Part shown: positions 33,903 through 42,820 of the stretch, one piece after another
Numbering within the stretch: the stretch's first letter is position 1
Layout of the letters: every line of letters begins with the position of its first letter
Assembly: GCF_011440375.1 (NCBI RefSeq)
Contig: NZ_JAAOIR010000001.1
Location: 558,001 to 622,000 of the forward strand
DNA length: 64,000 bases
Direction of reading: 5' to 3'
DNA from: Halorubellus sp. JP-L1
GTDB lineage: Archaea > Halobacteriota > Halobacteria > Halobacteriales > Natrialbaceae
The notes under the pieces: generated by a model
Database searches by the model: none
Seen by the model: only the letters and a program-made list of their open reading frames with translations
What the model was told of the DNA's origin: nothing
Translations under genes and position numbers: made by a program

Positions 33903-34679
33903 TCAGACCTCCGGGCTCTCCATGATGTCCGGGACGCCAGCGGCCGTGATCGTCTGGCCGACGACGTACGACGACGCCTCCGAGGCGAGGAACTGCGCGA
34001 CGTCGGCGATCTCCTCGCTCACGCCGATGCGGCGCTTCACCTCGTCGCGGTCGACCTCGTCGGCGGTGACGCCCATCTGGCTGGCGACGCCGGGCGTGGC
34101 GACGAACCCGGGCGCGATGGCGTTCACGCGCACGTCGTCGTCCGCCCACTCGAACGCGAGCGACTTCGTGAGGTTCTCCACGCCCGCCTTCGCGGCCGCG
34201 TAGTGACTCATCCACGGCGCGCCCTGCTGGCCCGCGACCGAGGAGAGGTTGATGACCGACCCACTGGCGTCCTTCAGGTGCTCCTCGGCGGCCTGGATGC
34301 AGTGGTAGGTGCCGGTGAGGTTGATCTCGACGATGGTCTCCCAGCCGTTCGGGCTGATGTCCTCGAAGTTCGCCATGAACGACGCGCCCGCGTTGTTCAC
34401 GAGGACGTCGACGCCACCGAACGCCTCGACGGTCGCTTCCACGAGCGCCTCGACGGCGTCGCGGTCGGTGACGTCGCACTCGACGGCGTGCGCGCTCCCC
34501 GGTCGGTCCGAGTCCTCGATCCCCTCCGCGACCGGTTCGACGTTCTCCATCTCCCGCGAGCAGACGACGACGTCCACGCCGTCGTCCGCGAACCGCTCGG
34601 CGATGACTCGCCCGATACCCGACGACGACCCGGTGACGATCGCCACGTCGCCGTCCACGCTGAACTGACCTGTCGACAT
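33903..34679 (-). CDS. Short-chain dehydrogenase/reductase (SDR)
   Basis: The 258-residue protein has the SDR cofactor motif TGSSSGIGRVIAERF, the NNAGA motif (VLVNNAGASF), the catalytic Ser in NLSSVAGQQG, and the Tyr-x3-Lys pair in HYAAAKAGVENL. The usual product is an NAD(P)-dependent ketoreductase. It is the first gene of a two-gene transcript with the F420-dependent enzyme, and is divergent from an ABC exporter gene. The ATG at 34679 begins the family N terminus. Confidence 0.92.
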   Translation of the reverse strand: MSTGQFSVDGDVAIVTGSSSGIGRVIAERFADDGVDVVVCSREMENVEPVAEGIEDSDRPGSAHAVECDVTDRDAVEALVEATVEAFGGVDVLVNNAGASFMANFEDISPNGWETIVEINLTGTYHCIQAAEEHLKDASGSVINLSSVAGQQGAPWMSHYAAAKAGVENLTKSLAFEWADDDVRVNAIAPGFVATPGVASQMGVTADEVDRDEVKRRIGVSEEIADVAQFLASEASSYVVGQTITAAGVPDIMESPEV

Positions 34680-34780
34680 GTGGAACACCGACGGCATCCA
34701 GCACCAAAGTAATTTGCAATGCGTTGTCTGTTCATACTCTCGGGGCAGGCCGGATCGAGTGCTCGGGACGACGCGAACCG

Positions 34781-36721
34781 ATGGACGTGGCGTTTCGAAT
34801 CGAAGGCCATATGCTGTCCGACCCGGTGCCTTCGGGCAACGTGGCCAATCCCGACGACGAGACGCCGTTCGAGGCGTACCGGGTCGACGTCGACCGACCC
34901 CTCGCGCGCCTGTTCCGCGAGTACGGCATCCCGCGGTGGCCGTGGCTGCTCGCCGGCATCCTCTCGAACTTCGTCTCCCGCGCGGCACTCCTGATCCCGC
35001 CGGTCGTGCTCGGCACCGCGATCGACGCGGTGTTCTCGCCCGACGGCGCCGACCGGTACGCGCTCCCGCTCGTCCCGCCCGCGTGGCTTCCATCGACGCA
35101 GGTCGAACAGTTCTGGTTCTCCGTCTGGCTCATCGCCGGCGCGTTCCTCGTCGGCACCGCCGCCCGCTGGGTGTGGGGCGTGACGATGAACACGTTCGCG
35201 CACAGCGTCATGCACGCCGTCCGCACCGACACGTACAGCGCGATGCAGGACCTCGACATGTCGTTCTTCGACGACAAGGAGACCGGGGAAGTCATGAGCA
35301 TCCTGAACAACGACGCCTCGAACCTCGAGACGTTCCTCGACGACGCGCTCTCGGAGGCGCTCCGACTGGTCGTGATGGTGCTCGGCATCGCCGGCATCCT
35401 CTTCTTCTACAACGCCCAGCTCGCCGCGGTCACGCTCCTGTTCGTCCCCCTCATGGGCGCGTTCACGCTCTGGTTCATGCGGAAGGCCGAACCTCGATAT
35501 CGGCGCGTCCGGCAAGCCGTCGGCGACCTGAACACGCGCCTGGAGAACGGCCTCGCTGGCATCCAGCTCGTCAAGACCACCGGGACCGAAGCCCACGAGA
35601 CCGGGCGCGTCCGCGGCGCCTCTCGCGAACTCTACGACGCGAACATGTCGATCCTCGTGCTCTCGTACTTCTACCGACCAGGGATGGGGTTCCTCGCCGG
35701 GCTGTCGTTCGCGACGACGTTCCTCGTCGGCGGCCTCTGGATCTTCCAGGGGGCGCCCGGGCCGCTATCGGGCGACCTGTCGGTCGGCGAGTTCGTCATC
35801 TTCGTGTTCATGACCCAGCGGTTCGTCGAACCGCTCTCGCAGGTGTCGAACATCGTCGACTGGTACGAGAACGCGAAGGCCAGCGGGAAGCGCGTGTTCG
35901 GGCTCATGGACGTCCCGCCGCACGTCACCGAACGCGAGGACGCGATAGACATGGAGGACGTCGACGGCCACGTCGCGTACGACGACGTGACGTTCTCGTA
36001 CGACGGCGAGGACCAGCCCGTCCTCCGCGGGGTCTCCATCGACGCCAGTCCCGGCGAGACCGTCGCGCTCGTCGGCTCCACGGGCGCCGGGAAGTCCACG
36101 ACGCTCAAGCTCCTCATGCGACTTTACGACGTGAACGACGGCGCCGTCGAGGTCGACGGCCGCGACGTCCGCGACGTCACGCTGTCGTCGCTCCGCCGGC
36201 ACGTCGGGTACGTCGGCCAGGACTCGTTCCTCTTCGACGGCACCATCGCGGAGAACGTCCGCTACGGGCGGTTCGACGCCGACCGCGGGGAGGTCGAGCG
36301 CGCCGCCGAACTCGCCGAAGCCCACGAGTTCATCACCGACCTCCCCGAGGGCTACGACACGCGCGTCGGCGAACGCGGCGTGAAGCTCTCGGGCGGCCAA
36401 CGCCAGCGGCTCGCGATCGCTCGCGTCGTCCTCCAGGACCCGCCGATCCTCGTGCTCGACGAGGCCACCTCGGACGTCGACACCGAGACCGAACTCCGCA
36501 TCCAGTCCAGTCTCGACGAACTCGCCGCCGACAGGACGACGTTCGCGATCGCGCACCGGCTGTCGACCGTGAAGGACGCCGACCGGATCGTCGTCCTCGA
36601 GGCCGGGCGCGTCGTCGAACGCGGCACGCACGAGGAGCTGTTGGCCGCCGACGGCCGGTACGCGACGCTGTGGAGCGTCCAGACCGGTGAACTCGACGAC
36701 CCCGACGACGACTTGCTCTGA
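34781..36721 (+). CDS. ABC exporter, fused permease-ATPase (MsbA/MDR type)
   Basis: About 646 residues from the ATG at 34781; starts at 34724 or 34811 are alternatives. A TATA-like AAGTAATTTGCAAT at about 34707-34720 would put transcription near 34740, which excludes 34724. An N-terminal 6-helix permease (about residues 40-360) precedes an ATPase domain with Walker A STGAGKST, signature LSGGQRQRLAIAR and Walker B ILVLDEATSDVD. All catalytic motifs are present. Half-transporters of this kind work as dimers and export lipids, peptides or drugs; substrate unknown. Confidence 0.9.
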   Translation: MDVAFRIEGHMLSDPVPSGNVANPDDETPFEAYRVDVDRPLARLFREYGIPRWPWLLAGILSNFVSRAALLIPPVVLGTAIDAVFSPDGADRYALPLVPPAWLPSTQVEQFWFSVWLIAGAFLVGTAARWVWGVTMNTFAHSVMHAVRTDTYSAMQDLDMSFFDDKETGEVMSILNNDASNLETFLDDALSEALRLVVMVLGIAGILFFYNAQLAAVTLLFVPLMGAFTLWFMRKAEPRYRRVRQAVGDLNTRLENGLAGIQLVKTTGTEAHETGRVRGASRELYDANMSILVLSYFYRPGMGFLAGLSFATTFLVGGLWIFQGAPGPLSGDLSVGEFVIFVFMTQRFVEPLSQVSNIVDWYENAKASGKRVFGLMDVPPHVTEREDAIDMEDVDGHVAYDDVTFSYDGEDQPVLRGVSIDASPGETVALVGSTGAGKSTTLKLLMRLYDVNDGAVEVDGRDVRDVTLSSLRRHVGYVGQDSFLFDGTIAENVRYGRFDADRGEVERAAELAEAHEFITDLPEGYDTRVGERGVKLSGGQRQRLAIARVVLQDPPILVLDEATSDVDTETELRIQSSLDELAADRTTFAIAHRLSTVKDADRIVVLEAGRVVERGTHEELLAADGRYATLWSVQTGELDDPDDDLL

Positions 36722-36810
36722 GTTCCGGTGACCTTCGAGCGCGACGCTCGCCGAAGAGATACGCCAGCGAACCGAAGTTTTCTTGGAGGGCGTGAGCGAG
36801 TGCAACTGGT

Positions 36811-38709
36811 ATGACCGACGTCCAGGTGCTCTGCGTCGACGACGAACGGAGCCTCCTGGAGCTCGCCGAGACTTTCCTCGAGCGCGAGAGCGACCGCATC
36901 TCGGTGCGGACCGCGAGCACCGCCGACGAGGCACTGGACGTGCTCGCGGCCCACGACGTCGACTGCGTCGTCAGCGACCACGACCTCGAGGAGGACACGG
37001 GCCTCTCCTTCCTCAGGACCGTCCGCGAGGAGCACCCGGACCTCCCGTTCGTCCTGTTCACGGGGAAGGGTAGCGAGGCGGTGGCGGCCGACGCCGTCTC
37101 CGCCGGCGTCACCGACTACCTCCAGAAGGGCGGCCGCGAGCAGTACGCGCTCCTCGCGAACCGCGTCGAGAAGGCCGCCGACGCCGCCCGCACCGAACGG
37201 GAACTGAAGCGGACTCGCGAGAAGACCGCACAGCTCCACGAGAACGCCGCCGTCATCGCCAGCGCACGATCGCGCGAGGCAGTCGTCGACGCGGCGCTCT
37301 CCGCCGCCGACGACATCCTCGAATTCTCCGTCTTCGGGCTCTACGAGGCCCGGTCGGACGGCTTCCATCCGGTCGGCGACGGGAGTTACGACCCCGGGGC
37401 CAGACCGGCGCTCGACGAGGGCGTCCTCGGTGCGACCTACCAGCAGGGGACGTCGTTCTTCGTCGAGGACGCCCTCGAAGACGAGACGGCTGCACCCGAC
37501 CAGTCGTCGTTCCGTTCCGCGGTGTCCGTTCCCGTCGGCGACGACTTCGTCTTCCAGGCGATCGCCGAAGCCCCCGGTGCGTTCACCGAGTCCGACCTGG
37601 AACTCACCGAACTCCTCGCGACGCACGTCGAGGGCGCGTTCGAGCGCATCGAGCGGGAGCGCGAGCACCAGCGCACCGCCGAGCAACTCCAGGCGATCCT
37701 CGACAACACGACTGCGATCGTCTACATCAAGGACCGCGAGGGCCGGTACCAGCTCGTCAACGACCGGTTCCGGGAGGTCGAGGAGGTGGAGGAGGGCGAG
37801 CTCGTCGGGCGGACCGACTGGGACTTCCAGCCCGACGCGGTCGCGGCCGAGGTGCGCGCGAACGACCAGCGTGCGATCGAGGAGGGCGAGCCCGTCGAAG
37901 TCGAGGAGGACGCTCACCGCGGCGGCGGCCGCCGAACGTACTACTCGGTGAAGGTCCCGCTGTTCGACGACGACGGCGATCCGCGGGGCGTCTGCGGTAT
38001 CAGTACGGACATCACGAACCTGAAGGAACGCGAGCGAGCGCTCGAGCGAGAGCGGAACCGGCTCGACGAGTTCGCGAGCGTCGTCAGTCACGACCTCCGC
38101 GGGCCGCTGTCGGTGGCGACCGGCTACCGCGAACTGCTCGCCGAGGACGTCGACGACCCGCGGCTCGACGAGATCGCGGACGCGCACGACCGGATGGCGG
38201 AACTCATCGAGGACGTCCTGTCGCTCGCACGCGACGGCGAGGCGGACGTCGACCGCGAGCCCGTGTCGCTGTCGGCCGTGGTCGCGTCCGCGGAGAGCGC
38301 CGCGGACCTCCCCGCCGCGGTCGACGTCGTCCTCGACGGCGAGGGCGTCGTCGAGGCGGACCGGTCGCGACTCCGACGCCTCCTCGAGAACCTGTTCCGG
38401 AACGCGGTCGAGCACGGCGAGACGACGTCGACGATCCGCGTGGACGTGACCGACGACGGGTTCGCGGTCGCGGACGACGGCGTGGGCATCCCGCCCGAGC
38501 AACGCGAGGACCTGTTCGGGTTCGGCGTGACGAACTGCGACGACGGCACCGGGATCGGGCTGGCAGTGGTCCGCGAGGTCGCACAAGCCCACGGCTGGTC
38601 GGTGTCGTGTACGGAGAGCGACGCCGGCGGTGCGCGGTTCGAGGTGGAGACCGACGGATCACCGCGCCAGCGCGCCTCGGCGACCGACTCCCGGTCCGGG
38701 AGAGAATAG
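36811..38709 (+). CDS. Hybrid sensor: REC-GAF-PAS-HisKA-HATPase
   Basis: The 632-residue protein starts with a receiver domain (about 1-120) whose phospho-acceptor is Asp56 in CVVSDHDL, with Lys in LFTGKGSE. A GAF domain (about 140-280) and a PAS domain (about 292-405, with YIKDREGRYQLVNDRF) follow. The HisKA helix (FASVVSHDLRGPLSV) carries the phospho-acceptor His. The ATPase part has an intact N-box NLFRNAVEH and G1 box DDGVGIPPE. No membrane segments: a cytoplasmic sensor. In contrast to the kinase at 30838, all catalytic residues remain. Confidence 0.92.
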   Translation: MTDVQVLCVDDERSLLELAETFLERESDRISVRTASTADEALDVLAAHDVDCVVSDHDLEEDTGLSFLRTVREEHPDLPFVLFTGKGSEAVAADAVSAGVTDYLQKGGREQYALLANRVEKAADAARTERELKRTREKTAQLHENAAVIASARSREAVVDAALSAADDILEFSVFGLYEARSDGFHPVGDGSYDPGARPALDEGVLGATYQQGTSFFVEDALEDETAAPDQSSFRSAVSVPVGDDFVFQAIAEAPGAFTESDLELTELLATHVEGAFERIEREREHQRTAEQLQAILDNTTAIVYIKDREGRYQLVNDRFREVEEVEEGELVGRTDWDFQPDAVAAEVRANDQRAIEEGEPVEVEEDAHRGGGRRTYYSVKVPLFDDDGDPRGVCGISTDITNLKERERALERERNRLDEFASVVSHDLRGPLSVATGYRELLAEDVDDPRLDEIADAHDRMAELIEDVLSLARDGEADVDREPVSLSAVVASAESAADLPAAVDVVLDGEGVVEADRSRLRRLLENLFRNAVEHGETTSTIRVDVTDDGFAVADDGVGIPPEQREDLFGFGVTNCDDGTGIGLAVVREVAQAHGWSVSCTESDAGGARFEVETDGSPRQRASATDSRSGRE

Positions 38710-38737
38710 TTCCGGAGTTCTCGCTCGACGGCGGCGG

Positions 38738-39964
38738 TCAGCAGTCGTCGTCGTACCGCGTGATGCCCGCGAGTTCGCTCGCGTCGGGGTCGTCGAACGC
38801 CCAGCGGGCGATCGAGCGCCGGTGGACTTCGTCGGCGCCGTCGACGATCCGGAACGCGCGGACGTTCTCGTAGAAGTCCGCCAAGGGCAGGTCCTTCCCG
38901 ATGCCGTTCCCGCCACACACTTGGACGGCGGTGTCGACGGCATCCTGGGCGACGTTCGCGGTGAACGTCTTCGCCATCGCGACCTCGATCCGTGCTTCCT
39001 CGCCGTCGGCGATCCCGTCGGCGGCGTGCCGGATCATCGTTCGCGCGGCGTGCAGGCGCGTCCGGTGGTCCGCTATCTCGTGGCGCAACGCTTGCTTCTC
39101 GCTGAGGGGTTCGCCGAACGCCTCGCGTTCGCTCGCGTACGCGGTCGCGATGTCGAGCGCGCGGTCGGCCATCCCCGCGAACCGCATGCAGTGCGTGAGT
39201 CGCGCCGGCCCGAGACGCGCCTGCGCGACAGCGAACCCGCCGTCCTCTGGGCCGAGCGTGTTCTCGAGCGGGACGCGGACGTCGTGGAACTTCACCTCGG
39301 CGTGACTCGACCCGACGGGCTCGCCGCCAGTGTGCGGGACGTCCCGGACGACTTCCACGCCGTCGGCGTCCCGCGGGACGATGACGAGACTCGTCCCCTC
39401 GTACGGGTGCGCGTCCGGGTTCGTGCGCGCCATCACGAGGAACACCGCTGCCTCGCTCCCGCCCGTCGTCCACCACTTGTGGCCCGAGAGCACCCACTCG
39501 CCGGCGTCCTCGTCCTTCTCCGCGGTCGTCCGCAGCATCTTCGGGTCCGAGCCGCCGCCCTGCATCGGCTCGGTCATGCAGAACCCGGAGTCGATATCGC
39601 CGCGCGCGAGCGGCGCGAGCCATCGCTCCTTCTGCTCGTCGGTCCCGAAGTGCTCTAACGTGTGCATGTTCCCCTCGTCGGGCGCCGCACACCGCATCGC
39701 GGTACCGCCGAGTAGGCTCCGTCCCGCCTCCTCGAACACCGGGAGCATCGCGCGGAAGTCCATCCCGAGCCCGCCGTACGCCTCGGGGAGCTGCGGGCCG
39801 TAGACGTCGTACTCGCGAGCCGCCTCGCGGAGGTCCGCGATCACGTCGTCCGGGACGTTCGTCTCGCCGAGGTGCTCGCGCTCGACGGGGATCACTTCCT
39901 CGCGCACGAACTCGCGCGCTCGCTGGGCGACCTCGCGTCCGCGCTCGGGGTCGTCGTAGTCCAT
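38738..39964 (-). CDS. Acyl-CoA dehydrogenase
   Basis: The 408-residue flavoprotein has family blocks GFCMTEPMQGGGSDPKML, WVLSGHKWWTTGG, and the C-terminal VQVCGGNGIGKDLPLADFYENVRAFRIVDGADEVHR. These resemble the ACAD10/11-like subgroup that handles long or branched acyl-CoA. It removes two hydrogens to form trans-enoyl-CoA. No ETF or thiolase gene is nearby. Confidence 0.9.
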   Translation of the reverse strand: MDYDDPERGREVAQRAREFVREEVIPVEREHLGETNVPDDVIADLREAAREYDVYGPQLPEAYGGLGMDFRAMLPVFEEAGRSLLGGTAMRCAAPDEGNMHTLEHFGTDEQKERWLAPLARGDIDSGFCMTEPMQGGGSDPKMLRTTAEKDEDAGEWVLSGHKWWTTGGSEAAVFLVMARTNPDAHPYEGTSLVIVPRDADGVEVVRDVPHTGGEPVGSSHAEVKFHDVRVPLENTLGPEDGGFAVAQARLGPARLTHCMRFAGMADRALDIATAYASEREAFGEPLSEKQALRHEIADHRTRLHAARTMIRHAADGIADGEEARIEVAMAKTFTANVAQDAVDTAVQVCGGNGIGKDLPLADFYENVRAFRIVDGADEVHRRSIARWAFDDPDASELAGITRYDDDC

Positions 39965-40150
39965 GCGTCGACCGTCGGACGCCGCCGCCTAAACGCTGTG
40001 GCAACCGGTGGCACATTGTCGGGCGTTTCCGGGGCGACCACAGCCGTCGATTGGCAACGCGCCACGGGAGGCGGTTGCTTAGCCGAGCGCAGGGAGGCAT
40101 CCGATTTCAGTCGGGACTGTCGAAGGAGCTTACGGGAGACTGCCGCGTTC

Positions 40151-40636
40151 TCAGCCGCGGAGGATGTCCTGGAGGCGCGTCGTCAGGCCGCCGTCGTCGC
40201 CGAGCTTGAGGTAGTACGCGTCGCCGCCGTCCTCGTAGTAGTTGTCGATGCGGCGCTTGACCTCGAACCCGAGGTGCTCGTAGAACTGGAGGGCGTTCTC
40301 GTTCGTCGTTCGCGCGTGACACGTCACCGTGCGGTGGTCGTCGGCGACGCGCGCGACGAGTTTCTTCCCGATGTCCTCCCCGCGACGCTCGGGGTCGACG
40401 GCGAGGAAGAGGATGTAGCCGTCGCGGCGAACGGCGACGAACCCGAGGAGTCTGGTCTCGAAGCCGTCTTCGACGATCGCCTGCACCGTCGACCGTCGGT
40501 AGGCGTCCGTGAAGAAGTCTCGGCGCTGCTTGAGCACGCCTTCGGCCCGTCGAATCTGCTCTTTGAGTTCCCACGCGTCGGTCACGAGATCGTCATTCCC
40601 GGGACCGACGACGCGTGTATCGACGTTGACGCTCAC
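40151..40636 (-). CDS. GNAT N-acetyltransferase (RimI-like)
   Basis: The protein has 161 residues from a GTG at 40636 (VSVNVDTRVVGPGNDD). The upstream ATG at 40657 is less likely because a TATA box (GGTATAATTC, 40661-40670) lies 29 bases before the GTG, as expected for a leaderless transcript. GNAT motif A is LFLAVDPERRGEDIGKKLVARV and motif B is NENALQFYEHLGFEVKRRI. The acceptor is unknown; RimI-like members acetylate protein N termini. Confidence 0.85.
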   Translation of the reverse strand: MSVNVDTRVVGPGNDDLVTDAWELKEQIRRAEGVLKQRRDFFTDAYRRSTVQAIVEDGFETRLLGFVAVRRDGYILFLAVDPERRGEDIGKKLVARVADDHRTVTCHARTTNENALQFYEHLGFEVKRRIDNYYEDGGDAYYLKLGDDGGLTTRLQDILRG

Positions 40637-40660
40637 TAGGATGGCACTCCGAGTCACACA

Positions 40661-40670
40661 GGTATAATTC
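40661..40670 (-). promoter_or_regulatory. TATA box for the GNAT gene
   Basis: On the minus strand the sequence reads GAATTATACC, centred about 29 bases before the GTG start at 40636, matching a haloarchaeal leaderless promoter. Confidence 0.6.
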
Positions 40671-40683
40671 CATCGGCAGCACC

Positions 40684-40812
40684 GACTCCGCCAGCATACG
40701 GCGTCCGCCAGGACGCCGTTTCACTCCTCCCGACTCCGCCAGCATACGGCGTCCGCCAGGACGCCGTTTCACTCCTCCCGACTCCGCCAGCATACGGCGT
40801 CCGCCAGGACGC
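40684..40812. repeat. 48-bp tandem repeat (2.7 copies) with a perfect hairpin
   Basis: Units start at 40684, 40732 and 40780 (third truncated). Each contains GGCGTCC-GCCA-GGACGCC, a 7-bp perfect stem with a 4-base loop. The repeat sits between two divergent genes (GNAT and DUF502), upstream of both. Translation of the repeat gives only a short basic/acidic peptide cycle, and no gene is supported. Confidence 0.9.
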
Positions 40813-40924
40813 TGGGTCGTCGTCGGTTCGTGCGTGGACGAGTGCTGGGTTCGGGGTTGGTGAAGGTGGGGGCCTAACTGCATCCCCCCAACTCCTTTCG
40901 TCGTTCGCGCTGTTCGAGGTGACA

Positions 40925-42202
40925 ATGAAGTCGTCGCCGACCGAGGAGTACGCGTCGCCGCGCGAGGCCGGGCGGAGCGCGGTAGATTACGTGCGGGATG
41001 CGTTCATCGGAGGGCTGGCGGTGGTTGTGCCGTTCGTGATTACGCTGATCGTGCTCGCGACGATCGTGCAGTACGTCGTCGATTACCTGAGTACGGTGAT
41101 CGTGGTTGCGCCGACAGGCGAGCAGGGGGCGAGTCCGGTGATGTTCGGGGTGGCGATCGGGTTGTTGCTGGCGCTGGTGTTCGTCGTGGGGTTCGTCACG
41201 CAGTTCCGGTACGGGGAGACGTTCATCGCGTACGTGGACGGTGGGCTGGCGCGTATTCCGGGGTTCGGGGCGATCTACGAGAGCTTCCGTGAGATGAGTG
41301 ACGTGATGATGGAGAGCGACGAGCAGTCGTTCCGGGACGTGAAGCTCGTGGAGTTCCCGCACGAGGGCGCGTACACGCTGGGATTCCTGACGGCGGAGTC
41401 GGCGCCGGAGCTGCAGACGGCGGCGGGCCGGGACGACCTGGTGACGTTGTTCCTGCCGCTCGCGCCGAACCCGGTGATGGGCGGGCACCTGGTGCACGTG
41501 CCGACGGGTCGCGTGATGGACGTGGACATGACGGTGGACGAGGGCATTCGTACGGTCGTGACGAGCGGCGTGGCGACGGGCGGGCCGAGGGAGGGGAGCG
41601 CCGGGGAGTCGGGGCTGTCCGCGGACGAACTGGAACGGTTGGGGGCGTCCTCAGAGGTCGTGGCCGGTGCGGAGGCGGCGTCGAGCAGTTCCGGCGACGG
41701 ACGGTCCCGCGAGAGTGCGTCGGCGGCGGACCGCCGGAGTGCGTACGAATCGCACGCGGAACCGGATTCCGCCGACGAAGAGACGGTGCCGTCGGCGGTC
41801 GAGGAGTACGGCGACGAGACGACACTCGGGGACGACCACGACACGCCGGATGCGGTCGAGGGCGACGCTGGCGACGGGACGCTCGGCGAGGAGCACGACA
41901 CGCCGTCGACGGTGGCGGCGGACAGCGCCGACGGGTCGCTCGGCCGGGACTTCGAGACGCCGTCGGACGTCGACACGCGGGGGCGGCCAGCGAGCCGGTG
42001 GCGCGATCAGACGCGACCCGACGGGGACGCCCCCACGACCGATGACGCCGACGCCGCTCCGGGTGCTGATGGCGAGCGGGGAGCAGCGGACGGGGACGTG
42101 GAGTCCGTCGAGGACCTCGAGGACGAATACGAGCCGGGCGCGAACGCGCGCTGGCGGTCGCCGCGACCGGACGCCGACCACGACGCGGGGGAAGGACGAT
42201 GA
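40925..42202 (+). CDS. DUF502 membrane protein with repetitive acidic tail
   Basis: The protein has 425 residues from the ATG at 40925, which is preceded by a GAGGTG ribosome-binding site. The N-terminal half (about 1-215) is a DUF502 domain: two helices (FIGGLAVVVPFVITLIVLAT, VMFGVAIGLLLALVFVVGFV) and conserved GLARIPGFGAIYESFRE and LPLAPNPVMGGHLVHVPT. The remaining 210 residues are disordered and acidic, with three 19-residue repeats (TLGDDHDTPDAVEGDAGDG type) at 41822-41990. The stop overlaps the archease ATG by four bases. Confidence 0.85.
   Translation: MKSSPTEEYASPREAGRSAVDYVRDAFIGGLAVVVPFVITLIVLATIVQYVVDYLSTVIVVAPTGEQGASPVMFGVAIGLLLALVFVVGFVTQFRYGETFIAYVDGGLARIPGFGAIYESFREMSDVMMESDEQSFRDVKLVEFPHEGAYTLGFLTAESAPELQTAAGRDDLVTLFLPLAPNPVMGGHLVHVPTGRVMDVDMTVDEGIRTVVTSGVATGGPREGSAGESGLSADELERLGASSEVVAGAEAASSSSGDGRSRESASAADRRSAYESHAEPDSADEETVPSAVEEYGDETTLGDDHDTPDAVEGDAGDGTLGEEHDTPSTVAADSADGSLGRDFETPSDVDTRGRPASRWRDQTRPDGDAPTTDDADAAPGADGERGAADGDVESVEDLEDEYEPGANARWRSPRPDADHDAGEGR
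41822..41990 (+). repeat. 57-bp degenerate tandem repeats in the DUF502 tail
   Basis: Three units begin at 41822, 41879 and 41936 and encode 19-residue repeats with the core LGxxHDTP. Period equals that of the psmA insertion although the sequences differ. Confidence 0.8.
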
Positions 42203-42723
42203 CGGGGTCGTTCTCGCTGCGCGAGCACACCGCTGACGTCGCGGTGGAGGCGACCGGGTCGTCGCCATCGGCGGTGTTCGGCGCGGTCGGGGACGGGCTC
42301 GCCGCCGCGATGTGCGACGACATCCCGGAGGCCGGCGGCGAGACCTTCGAAGTCGAGATCGAGGCAGAGTCGCTCGACGGGTTGCTCTACGACTACCTGG
42401 GGCGACTCATCTACGAGCGCGACGTCAGGCTCGTTCTCCCCGTCGACAACGACGCGACGGTGACGGTCCCCGACGGCGAAGCGGGTTGCAGCGACGCGGA
42501 CGACGACGAAGCGGGCGGCAGCAACGCGGACGACGACGAAGCGGGCGGCAGCGACGCGGACGGCGGCGACGGCGAGACCGGCGCGTACCGCGTGTCGGCG
42601 AGCGCTCGGGGCGTCCCGCTCGCGGACGTCGACGCGCGAGAGGTCAAGGCGGTCACGTACTCGGAGATAGTCGTCGAGGAACGCGACGGCGAGTGGTACG
42701 CGTACGTCGTCTTCGACGTCTAA
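42199..42723 (+). CDS. Archease, activator of RtcB
   Basis: The 174-residue protein begins SFSLREHTADVAVEATG, the archease start with HTAD, and ends AVTYSEIVVEERDGEWYAYVVFDV with the family C-terminal block. Archease speeds guanylylation and turnover of the RNA ligase RtcB, encoded 1.2 kb downstream. In the middle (about 95-125) an insertion of three 10-residue units (EAGGSNADDD) extends a surface loop; ordinary archeases have about 140 residues. It overlaps the DUF502 gene by four bases. Confidence 0.92.
   Translation: MTGSFSLREHTADVAVEATGSSPSAVFGAVGDGLAAAMCDDIPEAGGETFEVEIEAESLDGLLYDYLGRLIYERDVRLVLPVDNDATVTVPDGEAGCSDADDDEAGGSNADDDEAGGSDADGGDGETGAYRVSASARGVPLADVDAREVKAVTYSEIVVEERDGEWYAYVVFDV
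42478..42567 (+). repeat. 30-bp tandem repeat x3 inside the archease gene
   Basis: Units begin at 42478, 42508 and 42538, in frame (10 codons each, Glu-Ala-Gly-Gly-Ser-Asn/Asp-Ala-Asp-Asp-Asp). Copies differ by only a few bases, so the expansion is recent. Confidence 0.9.
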
Positions 42724-42820
42724 TCGGGCGCACACGCCCGACCGAATCGCGCAGCCGATACCTGTGGTTCGGTACCGCGAACCGCGGACCGCTTAGGGCG
42801 ATGCAGTCCGTAGCCGGGCC

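Noticed and set aside
40684-40812. CRISPR-like array
   Set aside because: Units are directly adjacent without variable spacers.
40593-40925. Minus-strand frame with a 16-residue repeat (RPGGRRMLAESGGVKR)
   Set aside because: It only translates the 48-bp intergenic repeat; it overlaps the GNAT promoter and has no ribosome-binding site.
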